From assembly GCA_046327755.1 (NCBI GenBank), contig JAXLXW010000005.1, positions 248,001 through 312,000 of the forward strand: 64,000 nucleotides of DNA, read 5' to 3'. The position numbers and the translations under genes were made by a program. The notes below the pieces were generated by a model. The model had not been told where the DNA came from and did no database searches. It saw only the letters and a program-made list of their open reading frames with translations. The stretch comes from SCN-70-22 sp046327755. Lineage in GTDB: Bacteria > Gemmatimonadota > Gemmatimonadetes > Gemmatimonadales > Gemmatimonadaceae. This document shows, piece by piece, positions 61,215 through 64,000 of the stretch; the first letter of the stretch is position 1, and every line of letters starts with the position of its first letter.

Positions 61215-61217
61215 GCG

Positions 61218-62099
61218 TCACGCATCGTCGGCGCGCGGGCCAACGGTCGCGAAGTAGGCGTCTTCGAGTGTGGGCTCCGCGGGAACGCAGCGTGCATCGG
61301 GCGCGACGTCGGCCACGAGATGCACCACGCGCCGCGCCCCGCGTCGACGCACGGCGATGATCATGTGGTCGCGCCGCAGCATCGCCACCTCGTCGTCCGA
61401 TTGCACCTGGCGATGCCACAGGCGTCCGGCCAGCGCCTCGATCAGCACGTCCGGGCTCCCCTGTGCCACCACACGGCCGCGGTCCAGGATCGCCAGCGCA
61501 GGGCAGAGGGCGTGCACGTCTTCCACGAGATGCGTCGAGAGCACCACCACGGCGCGGTCGCCGCACTCGGCCAGGATGTCGTACAACCGGTGACGCTCGC
61601 CCGGGTCGAGTCCCGCCGTGGGCTCGTCGAGGACGAGGAGGCGCGGCTCGCCGCAGAGGGCGATCGCCACGCCGAGACGCTGTCGCATCCCGCCGGAGAG
61701 CGTGCCGGCCGGGCGCTGCCGCGCCTCCCAGAGGTTCACGCGCTGCAGCAGCTGGGCGACCACGTCGCGTCGCGCGGTGCCATCGTAGCCCTTGAGTGCC
61801 GCGAAGTGCGCCAGCGTCTCCTGCACCGGAACGTTTGCGTGAAAGCCGAAGTCCTGCGGGAGGTAGCCCAGCGACGCCCGGATCGCCGACGGGTCGTGCT
61901 GCGCGTCGAGCCCGTCCAGCAGCACGGTCCCCGCGTCGGGGCGCTGCAAGGTGACGACGATGCGCATCAGCGTCGACTTGCCCGCGCCGTTGGGGCCGAG
62001 GAGGCCGAACATCCCCGGCGGGATGTCGAGCGAGACCCCGTCGAGGGCACGCACCCCGGACGCATACGTGCACGACACTCCGCGCAGCTGCAGCGTCAC
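61218..62099 (-). CDS. ABC transporter ATP-binding protein
   Basis: The 293-residue ATPase has Walker A GPNGAGKST, Q-loop GYLPQDFG, signature LSGGMRQRL, Walker B LLVLDEPTAGLDP and the H-loop STHLVED. A C-terminal extension of about 80 residues follows the core. It pairs with the permease at 59430 as an ABC-2 exporter of unknown substrate. The start is GTG 62099, seven bases from the stop of the transpeptidase gene, so all three are probably one transcript. Confidence 0.95.
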   Translation of the reverse strand: MTLQLRGVSCTYASGVRALDGVSLDIPPGMFGLLGPNGAGKSTLMRIVVTLQRPDAGTVLLDGLDAQHDPSAIRASLGYLPQDFGFHANVPVQETLAHFAALKGYDGTARRDVVAQLLQRVNLWEARQRPAGTLSGGMRQRLGVAIALCGEPRLLVLDEPTAGLDPGERHRLYDILAECGDRAVVVLSTHLVEDVHALCPALAILDRGRVVAQGSPDVLIEALAGRLWHRQVQSDDEVAMLRRDHMIIAVRRRGARRVVHLVADVAPDARCVPAEPTLEDAYFATVGPRADDA

Positions 62100-62105
62100 G
62101 GGCGC

Positions 62106-63695
62106 CTAACGGGGATAGGGGTAGCCGCGCGCCAGCAACGCCGCCAGCCGCCGGTCGTGGCCATAGATGTCGGGGTAGAAGCGCATGTCGCCGCTTCGCT
62201 CGGCGATCGCGGTGCCGTACAGGATGAGCACGGGGATGTGCTCGGTGATGGGCACCTCGAGCGGCGTACGGCGCGCCATGGCCGAGTCGAGTGCCTGCTG
62301 CGTCCACTCGGGGCGATCGCGAAGGACCCAGCGGGCGAGCTCCACCGGTTGCGACAGGCGGATGCAGCCATGGCTGACGTCACGCCGCGTGCGCGCGAAA
62401 GCCTGCTGCACCGGGGTGTCGTGCATGTAGACGTTGTGGGGGTTGGGAAAGAGGAACTTCACCCGGCCCAGGGCATTGTCGCGCCCCGGGAGCTGGCGCA
62501 CCCGCACCGACGTGCCGATGGCGGCGATGTTGGCGGCAGTGGCAGGGAGGACGCGATCGCCACTGCCTAACAACACATAGTGGTGGCGTGCCAGGTAGCC
62601 GGGGGCGCGCAGCGCCGGCGGCCGGATCTCCTTGCGCGCGATGCTCGTCGGCACTTCCCAATACGGCGAGAAGTGCAGGACGCGCAGCTCGTTCATGAAG
62701 ATCGGCGTCTTGTGGTCGAACGCCTTTCCCACCACGACATCCATGCTGAACAGGTCGGTGGAGTCGGGGGTGAGGTGATCGAAGACGTGCAGCCGGAACT
62801 CGGGGATGTTGACGATGAGCACCCGCCCCGCGAACGCATGCGGGAGCCAACGCCAACGCTCGAGCGAAAGCTCGATCTTCGCGATGCGCTCTGCCATGCG
62901 CGTGCGAGGGGCGCCCGTCGTGCTGTCGCGCGCGAGCTCGCGCTGGCGTGCCAGCTGTGCCTTGAGCAGGCGATAGTGCAGCAGCGGCGGTTCGGCGGCG
63001 GTGAAGACGGCGGTGGGATCGGTGCCGTCGGCCATCTCGCGCATCGCATCTGCCACGTCGTAGTCGTAGCGCGGGATGCGGTACTCCTCGTGCACGTCGC
63101 GTGGATTGACGCGCCCCCACTGCAGGGTGGCGAGAACGCGCGCCACGGCGACGCTGAGCGTGGCCTCGAATCGCGCGCCGTCGCCCGCTGTGGCGCGCCG
63201 TTCGGCGAGCGCCTTGCCGAGTGAATCGAGGAGTGCGGCGTCGTAGTCGGCCGCACGCAGCCCCACCGTCTCGACGAGGGTGAGGTAGCGGACGGTGGCC
63301 AGGGCGGTGGCGGTCGGTCGCGCTTCGCGCAGCCAGAGGGGGCGCCACGCCGCACTGTCATAGAGCTGCATGAGGTCGTCGCGCACGTCGCCTAGTCGTG
63401 GCCAACGTGCCCCCGGGAGGCGACCGGACGCGAGCGCGGCACGCAGCAACGCCGTCGACGCGGAGTCCGCCGTGACGGACCTGGCAGGGGTGCCCGGCGT
63501 CGCCTGCGCCCGCGCCCAACGTGGCATCGCGAGCGTGAGGCACATGCCGGTGAGCAGGCCGGCTCGCACCCCTGCCCGCACACAAGCTCCCGCGCGCACG
63601 GTCAGGGCAATGCCTGCCGACGCCAGCGCGATGCAGGGACGACCGACGGCGCGACGCATCCGCGCAGGGCCACCCACGGCCAGGTGAAGGAGCAT
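62106..63695 (-). CDS. L,D-transpeptidase (YkuD domain, YcbB/LdtD-like)
   Basis: The 529-residue product has a signal region (residues 15-60, ending ARAQ), a helical scaffold, a peptidoglycan-binding-like segment (DALLDSLGKALAERRATAG) and a YkuD domain with the catalytic SHGCIRLSQP and upstream HNVYMHDTP. The order matches YcbB enzymes that make 3-3 cross-links in peptidoglycan. The start at 63695 has no clear ribosome site; ATG 63659 (MRRAVG) is an alternative. The TAG stop is in CGTTAGGC. Confidence 0.92.
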   Translation of the reverse strand: MLLHLAVGGPARMRRAVGRPCIALASAGIALTVRAGACVRAGVRAGLLTGMCLTLAMPRWARAQATPGTPARSVTADSASTALLRAALASGRLPGARWPRLGDVRDDLMQLYDSAAWRPLWLREARPTATALATVRYLTLVETVGLRAADYDAALLDSLGKALAERRATAGDGARFEATLSVAVARVLATLQWGRVNPRDVHEEYRIPRYDYDVADAMREMADGTDPTAVFTAAEPPLLHYRLLKAQLARQRELARDSTTGAPRTRMAERIAKIELSLERWRWLPHAFAGRVLIVNIPEFRLHVFDHLTPDSTDLFSMDVVVGKAFDHKTPIFMNELRVLHFSPYWEVPTSIARKEIRPPALRAPGYLARHHYVLLGSGDRVLPATAANIAAIGTSVRVRQLPGRDNALGRVKFLFPNPHNVYMHDTPVQQAFARTRRDVSHGCIRLSQPVELARWVLRDRPEWTQQALDSAMARRTPLEVPITEHIPVLILYGTAIAERSGDMRFYPDIYGHDRRLAALLARGYPYPR

Positions 63696-63815
63696 GGCTG
63701 AACCCTATCGCCCCGCAGGGGGGAGGCAAAGGCCGCGATGGCGCGTCCGGCGACCGGTGCTGTGGGGGCGCTGTGCCGAGGTGTGCCGACGCGCCGCCGG
63801 TGCCAGATTTCGCAC

Positions 63816-64000
63816 ATGTCGACCATCGACCTCGTGGTACTCCCCGCGCAGATCCGTGCCGCGCGCGAGCGGCTGCGCGACCATGTGCGGCAGACGCCGT
63901 TCGACCTGAGCCTGCCATTGAGCGAGCGCCTGCAGGGCGAGGTGCGCCTCAAGGGCGAACACCTGCAGCATACCGGGTCGTTCAAGGCGCGTGGGGCGTT
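63816..64000 (+). CDS. Threonine dehydratase-like PLP enzyme (partial)
   Basis: Only the first 61 residues are inside the window. They include RQTPFDLSLPLSERLQGEV and the PLP-lysine motif TGSFKARGAF, which fits the biosynthetic/catabolic threonine dehydratase group (IlvA/TdcB) or serine racemase. The C-terminal regulatory domain that would separate these is beyond the end. Confidence 0.85.
   Translation, partial: MSTIDLVVLPAQIRAARERLRDHVRQTPFDLSLPLSERLQGEVRLKGEHLQHTGSFKARGA

Noticed and set aside
59577..62570. A 997-codon open frame on the plus strand opposite the ABC exporter genes
   Set aside because: It is antisense to the clear permease and ATPase genes, is His/Arg/Asp-rich with no domain, and reflects high-GC codon bias.

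Overview
This 64 kb window is one stretch of a high-GC bacterial chromosome, not a plasmid or prophage. No rRNA, tRNA or CRISPR array was seen. The gene style suggests a Gemmatimonadota member: many signal-peptide secreted proteins, a DUF5117-type zinc metalloprotease, a PafA-like phosphatase, a PSMA-like M28 peptidase, PD40 lipoproteins and very large GAF histidine kinases. That placement is inference from gene content and was not tested by a search.

Layout. 1-7 kb: the C-terminus of a chain-length/BY-kinase-like protein with a degenerate P-loop, a Mesh1-like alarmone hydrolase, ispG, a cold-shock gene with a readable promoter and terminator, and a secreted metalloprotease. 7-13 kb: secreted proteins (NAGPA-type glycosidase, fasciclin lipoprotein, TPR protein, S41 protease). 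13-18.4 kb: a divergent arginine regulon. argR, a 42-residue ORF and argH run leftward; argC-argB-argD run rightward from a promoter whose -10 element is covered by an ARG-box-like palindrome and which appears to give a leaderless mRNA. 18.4-27.6 kb: a probably frameshifted beta-barrel gene, a phosphatase, an Smr-like protein, an M28 peptidase, a tail-anchored protein with an [FeFe]-hydrogenase-like domain, a rhodanese and a hydrolase. 28-33.6 kb: a compact chaperone-usher-like cluster (two related subunit-like proteins, a PapD-like chaperone, an outer-membrane barrel with a C-terminal Ig-like domain). An IS481-family element sits exactly at the stop codon of the barrel gene. 33.8-42.8 kb: a YggX-like protein and a GH3 lipoprotein, an NrtR-like Nudix regulator, small zinc-ribbon proteins, a second cold-shock gene, and a YhaM/zinc-ribbon/SPFH operon. 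42.8-55 kb: mostly leftward genes for a CtpA protease, a plasmid-type RepA-like protein, an SDR/MerR pair, a kinase plus an Asn-substituted receiver, a histone-H1-like protein with an acidic head, and a 1213-residue multi-GAF kinase coupled to an HD-GYP regulator. 55-64 kb: a zinc-ribbon membrane protein, glnA, a DUF2892/ECF sigma/anti-sigma operon, a secreted DUF2892-like protein, an ABC exporter, an L,D-transpeptidase and the start of a threonine dehydratase.

The strongest non-gene signal is the octamer CGTTAGGC, found on both strands about 24 times by hand count. It sits in TTA-GGC (Leu-Gly) codons, in stop codons and between genes, and TTA codons appear almost only inside it. Other points of interest are the chaperone-usher-like cluster, the hydrogenase-like tail-anchored protein, and recurring pyrimidine-rich leaders just before three start codons. 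All calls come from reading the sequence; no database search was possible.
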